Source: an uncultured Clostridia bacterium (GTDB lineage: Bacteria > Bacillota > Clostridia > Christensenellales > Borkfalkiaceae). Taken from it: 43,551 bases of DNA. The notes beneath the pieces are model-generated. The model did no database searches. It was not told where the DNA came from and saw only the letters and a program-made list of their open reading frames with translations. The translations under genes and the position numbers were made by a program. The DNA lies in NCBI GenBank assembly GCA_947626935.1, contig CANQUD010000016.1:1-43551 (forward strand). The letters run 5' to 3'. Shown one piece after another: positions 1 through 6,557 of the stretch. How positions within the stretch are numbered: position 1 is the first letter of the stretch; every line of letters starts with the position of its first letter.

Positions 1-14
1 TAGACTATCTCCAT
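1..14 (-). CDS. 5 prime end of an unidentified gene
   Basis: Only the first four codons (MEIV) of a minus-strand gene are inside the window. The start is supported by a strong ribosome-binding site, GCAGGAGG on the minus strand at 20-27, five bases before the ATG at 14-12. The gene runs off the left edge and is divergent from the XRE gene at 88. Function cannot be told. Confidence 0.55.
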
Positions 15-87
15 GACGGCCTCCTGCACTGATTTTTTTCTTTCCCACCCTGTCTCATATGTTTGACAAACCTACATTTCGGAAAAA

Positions 88-321
88 ATGGAAGAAAAAA
101 GAACTTTACGGGAACTCCGCGTCGGCATTGGACTTTCGATTGCCGACGTCGCCAATGCGCTGGGCGTGAGCGTACAGGCGGTATCCAACTACGAGCACGG
201 GATCCGCTCGATCAACATCGAGCAAGTACTGATCCTCGCAGAACTCTTTGGGGAACCTGCCGAATCTATTATAAAGGCGCAGCTCAATAGTCGCTACGCC
301 CGAGAAGATAGTCGGCAGTAA
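88..321 (+). CDS. XRE-family helix-turn-helix protein
   Basis: This 77-residue protein is almost entirely one Cro/C1-type helix-turn-helix (about residues 7-60), with the recognition part around GVSVQAVSNYEHG. Proteins of this size are DNA-binding regulators of phages and integrative elements. The ribosome-binding site before the ATG is weak (only GGA about seven bases upstream), so poor translation or another start is possible. Its 3 prime end overlaps the convergent XRE gene at 284-490 by 38 bp. Together the two could form a lysogeny-type switch; that is inference. Confidence 0.75.
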   Translation: MEEKRTLRELRVGIGLSIADVANALGVSVQAVSNYEHGIRSINIEQVLILAELFGEPAESIIKAQLNSRYAREDSRQ

Positions 322-490
322 CGCCGAAAAAATCGCATAATTTCACAAGGATAGCAAAGGAAGGCTCCCTGATAGCAAGTTCATAATTCGTGTATGCACT
401 ACGCGTAATTCCCAGTGCTTCGGCAACAACTTGCGAAGAAAGATGCTTTTCTGCCCGTAGATCCCGCAATCGTTTCGAGAAAATACTCAT
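284..490 (-). CDS. XRE-family repressor (C1/Cro-like)
   Basis: This 68-residue protein is a single Cro/C1 helix-turn-helix (about residues 5-60; recognition segment near GITRSAYTNYE), ending in the DYLLGRSD motif common in Bacillota repressors. It is transcribed divergently from the gene at 586. The control region between them holds three copies of an ACAC-N5-GTGT operator, so it is the likely repressor of that promoter and perhaps of itself. The 3 prime end overlaps the convergent XRE gene. The DNA-binding family is clear; the operator assignment is inferred from position. Confidence 0.8.
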   Translation of the reverse strand: MSIFSKRLRDLRAEKHLSSQVVAEALGITRSAYTNYELAIREPSFAILVKLCDFFGVTADYLLGRSDY

Positions 491-502
491 AATTTTATTT
501 TA

Positions 503-572
503 ACACAAATTGTGTAAAAATGCTTGACTTTACACATCTCGTGTCGTATAATCAAAATGACACATATCGTGT
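503..572. promoter_or_regulatory. Three ACAC-N5-GTGT operators
   Basis: Three 13-bp dyads lie at 503-515 (ACACAAATTGTGT), 532-544 (ACACATCTCGTGT) and 560-572 (ACACATATCGTGT). Their centres are 29 and 28 bp apart. The middle one sits between the -35 and -10 boxes of the promoter at 524-552, the third just downstream of the -10, and the first next to the repressor gene. Such spacing is typical of cooperative phage-type repressor binding. Confidence 0.8.
524..552 (+). promoter_or_regulatory. Strong sigma-A promoter of the element operon
   Basis: TTGACT at 524-529, a 17-bp spacer and TATAAT at 547-552 form a near-consensus promoter reading into the gene at 586. Operator copies overlap it. Confidence 0.85.
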
Positions 573-585
573 AATGGAGGAATCT

Positions 586-990
586 ATGAACAAGGCAGAA
601 CAAGAGAGAACATGGCGGGCTTTCCGAAAAGCTTTCATCCAGAGCAACAAGCACTGGGAATACAACGGGCAAGCATTTGAGACGAGGGTAGAGATCTACC
701 ATTCCAACGTGTACATCTCGGCGTTTTTGGAAAGCCGTGCAAACAGCGTTACCGCGCGGCTCCACATCGGAAGAGCATTCCGTGAGATCGTAGACGTCGA
801 TGGACCGCAAAAGATCTTTTGCGGAGCGGAGAGCATGTTCTCCGCGCTCGAATATCTTGCGGACTGTTATCTGCAGACGATCGGACGGATCCGCGACCTT
901 GAGCAAGAAGCGCTGAAACAGATCGCGCCAAGGATCGCACCCGAGGCGTTTGAGAAGATCTTCAACGATATTGACCAAGAATTTGCTTAA
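586..990 (+). CDS. Hypothetical protein, first gene of the element operon
   Basis: A 134-residue soluble protein with no family I recognise. The start at 586 is chosen because GGAGG lies five bases upstream. An ATG further upstream at 520 falls inside the promoter and operators and cannot be used by that transcript. The protein is mixed charged, with Trp and aromatic residues near the N terminus and a helical, Glu-rich C terminus. As the first gene behind the repressor-controlled promoter, it could act early in the element's life cycle (inference). Confidence 0.7.
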   Translation: MNKAEQERTWRAFRKAFIQSNKHWEYNGQAFETRVEIYHSNVYISAFLESRANSVTARLHIGRAFREIVDVDGPQKIFCGAESMFSALEYLADCYLQTIGRIRDLEQEALKQIAPRIAPEAFEKIFNDIDQEFA

Positions 991-1012
991 AATAATTCAT
1001 CGGAGATAAAAA

Positions 1013-1192
1013 ATGGAGAAAAAAGTTTGCCCGTGCCGCACATGTAAGCAAGCGGCGGAATGTAACTGGACCTGTGACGCTCTCAGTAGCTGGGCAGAGG
1101 ACAAGACCTTTACAGAGGTAGCGGATGAGTTCATCGCTGCCTATAACCGTGCCGCCAAGGAGCAGCGCATGCGCAGGAGAAAACGGGCATGA
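1013..1192 (+). CDS. Small Cys-rich protein
   Basis: A 59-residue protein. Its first 21 residues hold five cysteines in a CPCRTCKQAAECNWTC arrangement, which suggests zinc binding; a helical, basic tail ending in RRRKRA follows. GGAG lies seven bases before the ATG. The stop overlaps the start of the next gene (ATGA at 1189-1192), so the two are probably translationally coupled. No family recognised. Confidence 0.65.
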   Translation: MEKKVCPCRTCKQAAECNWTCDALSSWAEDKTFTEVADEFIAAYNRAAKEQRMRRRKRA

Positions 1193-1542
1193 AGATCAAC
1201 ATATATGATTTCAGCGGACGTTTTTGGGGCGGGATCTTCTCGCAATTCAGCAAGAAGTACTATAATGACGCCATTGTAATGCAACGCTGGGTCGAAGCGA
1301 AAGTCACAGAGCGCAAGGCGGATTGTTACGAGACGCCGATGTATCATGCGGGCGAAGGGTATATCAGCTATATCCTAAATATCCCGAAGCCATTGCCGCT
1401 TGTCTGTACGGGGACGATCATTTTGCGCCGCATGAGCAAGAACCGCTACCGTGCGGCTATGGATAACGGGACCGCTGTACGGATCGAGACATTCGCTACC
1501 CTCAAGGAACTGGAGTTATACTGCGAAAAATTCTTTGCATGA
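1189..1542 (+). CDS. Hypothetical protein coupled to the Cys-rich protein
   Basis: A 117-residue protein of unknown family. It has no signal peptide or membrane segment, and a basic middle part. Its ATG overlaps the stop of the preceding 59-residue gene by four bases, so it belongs to the same operon driven from 524-552. Function unknown. Confidence 0.65.
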   Translation: MKINIYDFSGRFWGGIFSQFSKKYYNDAIVMQRWVEAKVTERKADCYETPMYHAGEGYISYILNIPKPLPLVCTGTIILRRMSKNRYRAAMDNGTAVRIETFATLKELELYCEKFFA

Positions 1543-1573
1543 CGTCGCCGTTTCCCCGCATAGAGGGACGGAA

Positions 1574-1623
1574 GATCTTCCGATCCGCTTGGGGTTCGAA
1601 GTCGCTATCCCCGTCGACGGGGA
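1574..1623 (+). repeat. Left copy of inverted dyad cluster
   Basis: Two conserved blocks, GATCTTCCGATCCG (1574-1587) and the perfect palindrome TCCCCGTCGACGGGGA (1608-1623), are separated by 20 bp with a central TTCGAA dyad. The same arrangement, inverted, occurs at 3528-3577 beyond the replication-initiator gene. Confidence 0.7.
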
Positions 1624-1650
1624 CAAGACGACGTCGGAAAGGAGAAGGCA

Positions 1651-1782
1651 ATGATAAAAAGGTATCACAAATGTGTCTGCTGCGGGAAGTTCATGCGCTG
1701 CGTCCATGAAGAATGGGCGGGGAGCGGAACACTGCTTCATTATATGTGCAAGTGTGGCGGATATGAAATCGTGAGCAAATGA
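1651..1782 (+). CDS. Very small zinc-ribbon-like protein
   Basis: A 43-residue protein with CVCCG near the N terminus and CKCGG near the C terminus, a pattern like the paired knuckles of a zinc ribbon. AAAGGAG lies six bases before the ATG, a convincing initiation site. It lies between the left dyad cluster and the replication-initiator gene. It may be a small accessory DNA-binding or regulatory protein; that is inference. Confidence 0.6.
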   Translation: MIKRYHKCVCCGKFMRCVHEEWAGSGTLLHYMCKCGGYEIVSK

Positions 1783-1894
1783 GCGCTACGGCTCTGAAGC
1801 GGCACGGCAAAGATCTCAAATGACCTCTCAGAGGCAAAATCAGAAAAAGGACAAGTCATTTCCTCGGTATTTTCAGGGATAAAAACGTGAAATC

Positions 1895-2995
1895 ATGGCA
1901 CAAACGGCTTCGGTAAAATCGAATATTCCCAGCGAATCGGTCGGGTATCTCCGTATTCCTTATCCGTATGACCCGCGGTTCAAAGAGATGACGAACGCAG
2001 AGAAGAAACTCTATGCGCTCGTCTTTTCGCGCACCGCGCTCAAGGACAAGCCCGATGCCGTCTGCCGCGCATCGTACAGCGATCTCATGGCGCCGCTCGG
2101 CATCGGCTCAAGAAGTACGCCGTCCGTGTGCTTGGAGCGTCTGATCGAGAAAGGACTGATCGAGCGTCACAAGCATTTCCACGCCAAGACAGAATATAGA
2201 GCGATCGATGCGGATCCGAAAGCGCCCGTCATGGAAATGGAGCTGTACTTCAAGACGGCTGAGTTTGCCGTTCCTCGCGAGAACTGTAAACGTCGGCTCC
2301 GTGATTCCGAGTCGCTTATCTTGGCGCTCATCGCCACGCACACAAAGAACCCGCAAGCCAAATGTTTTACAGGCTCCGTAAGCCAGATCGCAGGGATGAT
2401 CGACGTCTGCGAAAAGACGGTCCGCATGGCGCTGGATGTTCTCATAAGCGCGAGGCTCATCCGTTGTCAGGAACGTTACCGCGGATTCCGCTATACGAAG
2501 GTGCTGCATTTGAGGGCAAATAAATCGATCGTCCGTACAATGCGCCATAAACGCGGCAGGAGAGCCGCAGAGCCGAAGGAGCGTCGGACCGAACAGGAGA
2601 TCGCTCACGACATGCGCACAACAAGAGACCGATTCTACGCGGCGCTCAGGTGGAACGCGGAGAGGAAAGCGGATAGCTGCCGCAGGCGGCTCGAGCTGGA
2701 TGAGCGCTATTGTAAGCTTCAGAAGGAGATGCGGGCGTTGGATCCAAAAATCGCCCGCGCCGAGCTTGCAGAGGAGAGAGGGGACCGTACGGGTGAAAGC
2801 GATAGGCTTCGGGATGAGCAAGCCATGCTCAAGGCGCAGATGCTTGCGATCATGGCAGAGATAGGAATATCTCCGCCCGATCTCGATCCAAGTACATATT
2901 GCAGATGCAAAAAATGCAGCGACACGGGTTTCCTGCCAAACGGGAAGGCGTGCGACTGCTACACCGCATCGGAGGAGGATGACGAGAGGAACTGA
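1895..2995 (+). CDS. Replication-initiator-like protein (tandem winged helix, C-terminal zinc motif)
   Basis: A 366-residue protein. Two winged-helix domains are visible: about residues 32-95 (starting near MTNAEKKLYALVFS, like the HTH_36 domain of plasmid and phage initiators) and about 135-208. A long, charged, probably coiled-coil region follows (about 225-325). A C-terminal four-Cys motif, CRCKKCSDTGF...CDC, resembles zinc knuckles of helicase loaders and replisome organisers. The architecture suggests the element's replication initiator or replisome organiser. No good ribosome-binding site precedes the ATG. Inverted dyad clusters lie on both sides. The role is inferred from domain layout. 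Confidence 0.65.
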   Translation: MAQTASVKSNIPSESVGYLRIPYPYDPRFKEMTNAEKKLYALVFSRTALKDKPDAVCRASYSDLMAPLGIGSRSTPSVCLERLIEKGLIERHKHFHAKTEYRAIDADPKAPVMEMELYFKTAEFAVPRENCKRRLRDSESLILALIATHTKNPQAKCFTGSVSQIAGMIDVCEKTVRMALDVLISARLIRCQERYRGFRYTKVLHLRANKSIVRTMRHKRGRRAAEPKERRTEQEIAHDMRTTRDRFYAALRWNAERKADSCRRRLELDERYCKLQKEMRALDPKIARAELAEERGDRTGESDRLRDEQAMLKAQMLAIMAEIGISPPDLDPSTYCRCKKCSDTGFLPNGKACDCYTASEEDDERN

Positions 2996-3004
2996 ATGAA
3001 TTGA

Positions 3005-3028
3005 GGAGAGCGGTCGATCGCTCTTTTC
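3005..3028 (+). terminator. Terminator after the initiator-like gene
   Basis: AGAGCG (3007-3012) pairs with CGCTCT (3019-3024) across a six-base loop and runs into TTTT, ten bases after the stop codon. Confidence 0.65.
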
Positions 3029-3111
3029 GGCGTTGCCGAATTTGTGCTGATCCCTGTCTGGCATCGATGTCGGACGGGGAAATTTTTTTGCCGCGAAAAC
3101 TCGGAAAAAAC

Positions 3112-3150
3112 TGTACTTTGACTGTTCGATTATTTCAAAATCAAAGTACA
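3112..3150. repeat. 10-bp perfect inverted repeat
   Basis: TGTACTTTGA (3112-3121) and TCAAAGTACA (3141-3150) are perfect inverted repeats 19 bp apart in a non-coding AT-rich stretch. They could be an operator, a recombinase site or a small hairpin. Confidence 0.5.
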
Positions 3151-3202
3151 AAAATTTCCAAGTTCATTCCTATCTATATATCAACCCTTTTAACAAGAAA
3201 AG

Positions 3203-3233
3203 ACGGGCGAGCCACGAGAAGTGGCTTCGCCCG
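3203..3233. terminator. Strong hairpin, possible minus-strand terminator
   Basis: ACGGGCGAGCCAC pairs with GTGGCTTCGCCCGT (one extra T) around a GAGAA loop. On the minus strand it is followed by CTTTTCTTGTT, so it could end transcripts entering the element from the tRNA side. Further small hairpins follow to 3345. Confidence 0.45.
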
Positions 3234-3355
3234 TGGGGCGACTACGTCGCTTCATAGCGACAAGCCCGCCTATGCACATTTGCGAAAAAAGCGGAAGGGC
3301 GCTGCCCTTACCCCGTATTCAGAATTTTTTATAAGGCAGGGCTACGCCCTGACCC

Positions 3356-3448
3356 AATTTGAAATACAACAAGGGCAAACGGTATCCGCTCAAACACAAG
3401 GCAAGCCTTGAACATTTGAGCGGATACACGTTGCCCTGTTGTCAAATT
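3356..3448. repeat. Long imperfect hairpin
   Basis: The left arm 3367-3394 and right arm 3415-3441 pair over about 27 bases, with weaker pairing extending out to AATTTG/CAAATT. The apical loop carries its own perfect hairpin, CAAGGC-AA-GCCTTG (3397-3410). No T-run follows, so it is not a simple terminator. It could be a structured RNA, an origin hairpin or an element end. Confidence 0.55.
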
Positions 3449-3499
3449 TCCAATAAGAAATTATGTGCGGCGCCGACATCTCTGTTTTGCTCTCGCCAA

Positions 3500-3620
3500 A
3501 AGATCCTCGAGGAGATCGGTATGATGATCCCCGTCGACGGGGAATTTTCCCTCGAGCACGGCACGGATCGGAAGATCCTCGGTCCCCGCCGAAAGGGATA
3601 TCTTCCTCGAGGAGAGGATT
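3500..3620. repeat. Right dyad-rich region, includes inverted copy of 1574-1623
   Basis: TCCCCGTCGACGGGGA (3528-3543), then 20 bp with a central CTCGAG, then CGGATCGGAAGATC (3564-3577) is the inverted partner of 1574-1623. Two more CCTCGAGG palindromes flank it at 3505-3512 and 3605-3612. The cluster of short dyads suggests a protein-binding array such as an origin, partition or recombination site. Confidence 0.6.
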
Positions 3621-3690
3621 TCAACAAAATTTTCTTAAATTTTTGCGGGGCAAAATTGCGGGGCAGAATTATTCAAAATGGCTTTTTTGA

Positions 3691-3733
3691 CACAAAAACA
3701 GGGGTTTTTCACGTAAAAACCCCTGTTTTTGTG
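3691..3733 (-). terminator. Terminator of the tRNA-Pro gene
   Basis: A perfect 19-bp stem (3691-3709 with 3715-3733, loop CACGT) directly follows the tRNA on the minus strand and even includes the last two bases of its CCA end. The T-rich stem makes it bidirectional. Confidence 0.75.
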
Positions 3734-3808
3734 GTTGAGGTGACGTGACTTGAACACGCGACCTCTTGGTCCCTAACCAAGCGCGCTACCAAACTGCGCT
3801 ACACCTCA
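3732..3808 (-). tRNA. tRNA-Pro(AGG)
   Basis: A complete 77-base cloverleaf. The acceptor is TGAGGTG/CACCTCA, the D-stem GCGC/GCGC, the anticodon stem CTTGG/CCAAG with loop TTAGGGA, and the T-loop TTCAAGT. CCA is encoded. The anticodon AGG reads the Pro codon CCU. Two features are unusual: A at position 34 (bacterial tRNA-Pro is normally GGG, UGG or CGG) and a U1-A72 first pair where bacterial tRNA-Pro normally has C1-G72. The 3 prime end faces the mobile element, as expected for an integration site. Confidence 0.9.
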
Positions 3809-3881
3809 ATAAAAGCATACTCTATTATATTCATCGGACTCCGTTCTGTCAAGCGTTTTCTTTATCCGTGACAAATATTTC

Positions 3882-3910
3882 TTGACAAAATCCGCAAAAT
3901 GGGTTACACT
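3882..3910 (+). promoter_or_regulatory. Promoter of the CmpB-like gene
   Basis: TTGACA at 3882-3887, 17-bp spacer, TACACT at 3905-3910, reading to the start at 3983. Confidence 0.75.
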
Positions 3911-3982
3911 TCTCTCGTTGCTCCCGCCCGCCGCCGCATACGTGCCGAAACTTTCCCGCGGGAACCTCAAAGAGGTGCATCC

Positions 3983-4726
3983 ATGTCATTCATCGACGGT
4001 TTCCTCGTCGCCTGCTTCTTGTTCTTTGTGGGAAGCGTGCTCGGCTGGTGTCTGGAAGTCCTGTTTCGCCGCATCTGCACCGCCAAACGCTGGATCAACC
4101 CCGGCTTTTTGACGGGACCCTATCTCCCGCTCTACGGCTTCGGCGTCGTGGGGCTGTTCGGGATCTCTCTCATCCCCATCGAGACGGGCATGCCGTGGCT
4201 CGACGCGATCCTCATCATCCTCATCATGGGCGTCGCGATGACGCTCATCGAGTACATCGCGGGACTCATCTTCATCAAAGGAATGAAGATCAAACTGTGG
4301 GACTATTCCGATCGGTGGGGGAATGTGCAGGGCATCATCTGTCCGCTCTTTTCCTTCTTCTGGCTGCTCGTCAGCACCTTTTTCTACTTCGTGATTGACC
4401 AGCCCGTCATCGAGGCGGTCGCGTGGTTCGTGCATCATATCGAATTTGCCTTTGTCGTCGGCATCTTCTTCGGCGTGTTCTTTGTGGATCTCGGGCATTC
4501 GCTGAACCTCTCCGTCCGCATCAGAAAGTTTGCGGACGAACACGGCATCGTGGTCCATTTCGAGAAGCTCAAGGAGAGCGTCGCGGAGCGCAGAGAGGCG
4601 TTGAAGGAGAAAGTCAGCTTCGTCTTTCCCCTGAAATCTCTGTCCGAACTCAAGGAGGATCTGACGCAGGTCATCGAGAAATTCTCCTCGAAAAAGGACG
4701 ACGACGTCAAGCCGCCGAAACCCTGA
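3983..4726 (+). CDS. CmpB-like multi-pass membrane protein
   Basis: A 247-residue integral membrane protein with about five or six hydrophobic segments in the first 185 residues, then a charged cytoplasmic tail with heptad-like Leu/Lys/Glu content. It resembles the Bacillota family named putative ABC transporter permease (ABC_trans_CmpB, PF06541), recognised from GWCLEVLFR near the start and a glycine/proline-rich loop GFLTGPYLPLYGFG. True transport function in this family is unproven. The start at 3983 is chosen because AAAGAGGTG lies just upstream and the promoter is at 3882-3910; an in-frame ATG at 3899 would fall inside the promoter. Confidence 0.75.
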   Translation: MSFIDGFLVACFLFFVGSVLGWCLEVLFRRICTAKRWINPGFLTGPYLPLYGFGVVGLFGISLIPIETGMPWLDAILIILIMGVAMTLIEYIAGLIFIKGMKIKLWDYSDRWGNVQGIICPLFSFFWLLVSTFFYFVIDQPVIEAVAWFVHHIEFAFVVGIFFGVFFVDLGHSLNLSVRIRKFADEHGIVVHFEKLKESVAERREALKEKVSFVFPLKSLSELKEDLTQVIEKFSSKKDDDVKPPKP

Positions 4727-4764
4727 TTTTTCCTCAAAATTGTGACCTGTGGTGAAAAAAACAA

Positions 4765-4798
4765 GAAAGTCCGTGACTCCGAAGAGTCACGGACTTTC
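4765..4798 (-). terminator. Terminator between convergent cmpB-like gene and hydA
   Basis: GAAAGTCCGTGACTC (4765-4779) pairs perfectly with GAGTCACGGACTTTC (4784-4798) around a CGAA tetraloop. On the minus strand it runs into a T-rich tract, so it mainly serves the hyd operon, and possibly both genes. Confidence 0.85.
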
Positions 4799-4821
4799 TA
4801 TTACACAAAGGAGGTGTATGA

Positions 4822-6546
4822 TCAGATCCTCTTGTCCTCGTGGTAATGCGTGTGGAGGACTTTATGCGCCTTTTCGCTGTTGGGCGTTCCGAAGTATTCG
4901 TCGTAGATCGTCTTGATGACGGGCGTCTCATCGGAGCGGCGGTATGTGTTCTTCTTGTCGCTCTTGTAGAGGGCTTCGGCGCGGAGAGACTTCAGGTCGA
5001 GGCTGTTGCGGATGCTGTCGGGAAGGGTGGGCTGACCGCCGCCGTTCACGCAGCCGCCGGGGCAAGCCATGATCTCGACGAAATCATAGTGGCGCGTGCC
5101 GTTCTTGATCCCCTCGATGATCTCTTTCGCATTCGTGAGACCGCTTGCGACCGCGACTTTGATCTCCTTGCCTGCGACCTTATAGGTCGCTTCCTTGATG
5201 GGCTGGGTGCCGCGGACTTCCTTGAAGTCGACGACTTCGAAGGCGCCGTCGAGCATCTTTGCCGCCACGCGGAGCGCCGCTTCCATGACGCCGCCGCTCG
5301 CGCCGAAGATCGTGCCGCCGCCCGAGCAAGCCGCGAAGGGATCGTCGAACGCTTCCTCGGGCAGGGAGTTGAAGTCGAGACCCGCCGTCTTGATCATGCG
5401 GGCAAGTTCCCTCGTCGTGAGCGCCGTGTCGACCTCGCCGCCCATTTCGGGACGGGTCGTCTCGTACTTCTTCGCCGTGCAGGGAATGACGGAGACGACA
5501 TAGAGATCCTTGGGATCGATGCCATGCTTTTCGCAATAATATGTCTTGAGGACGCCGCCGAACATCTCCTGCGGGGATTTGCAGGTGGAAAGGTGGGGGA
5601 TCATCTCGGGATACTTCTGTTCCACGAACTTGACCCAGCCGGGGCAGCAGCTCGTGAACATGGGCATCGTGCCGCCCGTCTGGATGCGGTTGATGAGTTC
5701 CGCCGCCTCTTCCATGATCGTGAGGTCTGCCGTGAAGTCCATATTAAAGACTTCGACGTTGCCGAGCCGTCTGATCGCCGCGACCATCTTGCCTTCGACA
5801 TTCGTGCCGACGGGCAGACCGAAGGCTTCGCCGAGCGTCGCACGGACGGAAGGGGCGGTGAAGAACACGACCTTCTTGGACGGGTCGGAAATGGCTTTCC
5901 AGACCTCGTCGACGGTGGTGCGTTCCTTGAGCGCTCCGACGGGGCAGGCGACCACGCATTGCCCGCAGCCGACGCAGACGGAGGACATGAGGTCCATCTC
6001 GAATGCGCTGCCGACATGGGCGTTGTACCCTCTGCCGATCGCGCCGATCGCGCCGACTGCCTGTTTGTTGCAGGCTGCGACGCAGCGCATGCAGTTGATG
6101 CACTTATCCCTGTCGCGGACGACATAGGGCGCGGAGACGTCGATGGGATGGCGGGTATCGTCGCTTGCGAAATAGTTCGGATCGCAGTTGTACTCGATGG
6201 AAAGCCGCTGCAGTTCGCAGTTCCCCGCTCTCTCGCAAGCAAGACATTCCTTCTTGTGCTTTGAAAGCATGAGTTCGAGGGTCATCCGGCGGCTCTTTCT
6301 GACTTTTTCGGTATTCGTCTGCACTTCCATGCCTTCGGCGGCGGGATAGACGCAGGCTGCGACAAGCCCGCGCGCCCCTGTCGCTTCCACGAGGCACATG
6401 CGGCAGGAACCGACGCAGTTCACGTCCTTCAGGTAGCAGAGAGTGGGGATGACGACGCCCGCCTTTCTCGCAGCGTCGAGAACGGTGGAACCCTCGGGTA
6501 CGGAAACGGGGATGTTGTTGATTTTCAAATTGATCATGTTAGCCAT
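4822..6546 (-). CDS. hydA: NADH-dependent [FeFe]-hydrogenase, catalytic subunit
   Basis: A 574-residue catalytic subunit of a trimeric, probably electron-bifurcating [FeFe]-hydrogenase, which makes H2 from NADH and reduced ferredoxin or runs in reverse. In order: a [2Fe-2S] domain (Cys37, 48, 51, 65), a His-Cys3 [4Fe-4S] motif (HKKECLACERAGNC, 97-110), two [4Fe-4S] ferredoxin motifs (CINCMRC and CVGCGQC), and the H-cluster domain with TSCCPGW (298-304), IPCTAKKYE (354-362) and MACPGGC (493-499). The second H-cluster motif has Ile where Met is usual (MPC). It is the last gene of hydC-hydB-hydA, 11 bases after hydB, and is cytoplasmic. H-cluster maturases are not in the window. Confidence 0.95.
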   Translation of the reverse strand: MANMINLKINNIPVSVPEGSTVLDAARKAGVVIPTLCYLKDVNCVGSCRMCLVEATGARGLVAACVYPAAEGMEVQTNTEKVRKSRRMTLELMLSKHKKECLACERAGNCELQRLSIEYNCDPNYFASDDTRHPIDVSAPYVVRDRDKCINCMRCVAACNKQAVGAIGAIGRGYNAHVGSAFEMDLMSSVCVGCGQCVVACPVGALKERTTVDEVWKAISDPSKKVVFFTAPSVRATLGEAFGLPVGTNVEGKMVAAIRRLGNVEVFNMDFTADLTIMEEAAELINRIQTGGTMPMFTSCCPGWVKFVEQKYPEMIPHLSTCKSPQEMFGGVLKTYYCEKHGIDPKDLYVVSVIPCTAKKYETTRPEMGGEVDTALTTRELARMIKTAGLDFNSLPEEAFDDPFAACSGGGTIFGASGGVMEAALRVAAKMLDGAFEVVDFKEVRGTQPIKEATYKVAGKEIKVAVASGLTNAKEIIEGIKNGTRHYDFVEIMACPGGCVNGGGQPTLPDSIRNSLDLKSLRAEALYKSDKKNTYRRSDETPVIKTIYDEYFGTPNSEKAHKVLHTHYHEDKRI

Positions 6547-6557
6547 TTGTTGTCACC

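Noticed and set aside
3001-3748. Two overlapping open frames of 129-136 residues after the initiator gene
   Set aside because: They run through terminator hairpins, palindromes and the tRNA terminator, and have no domain or good ribosome-binding site.
4840-6264. 474-residue open frame opposite hydA
   Set aside because: It is the antisense shadow of a well-supported hydrogenase gene in GC-rich DNA, and its Ala/Asp/Arg-rich sequence matches no family.
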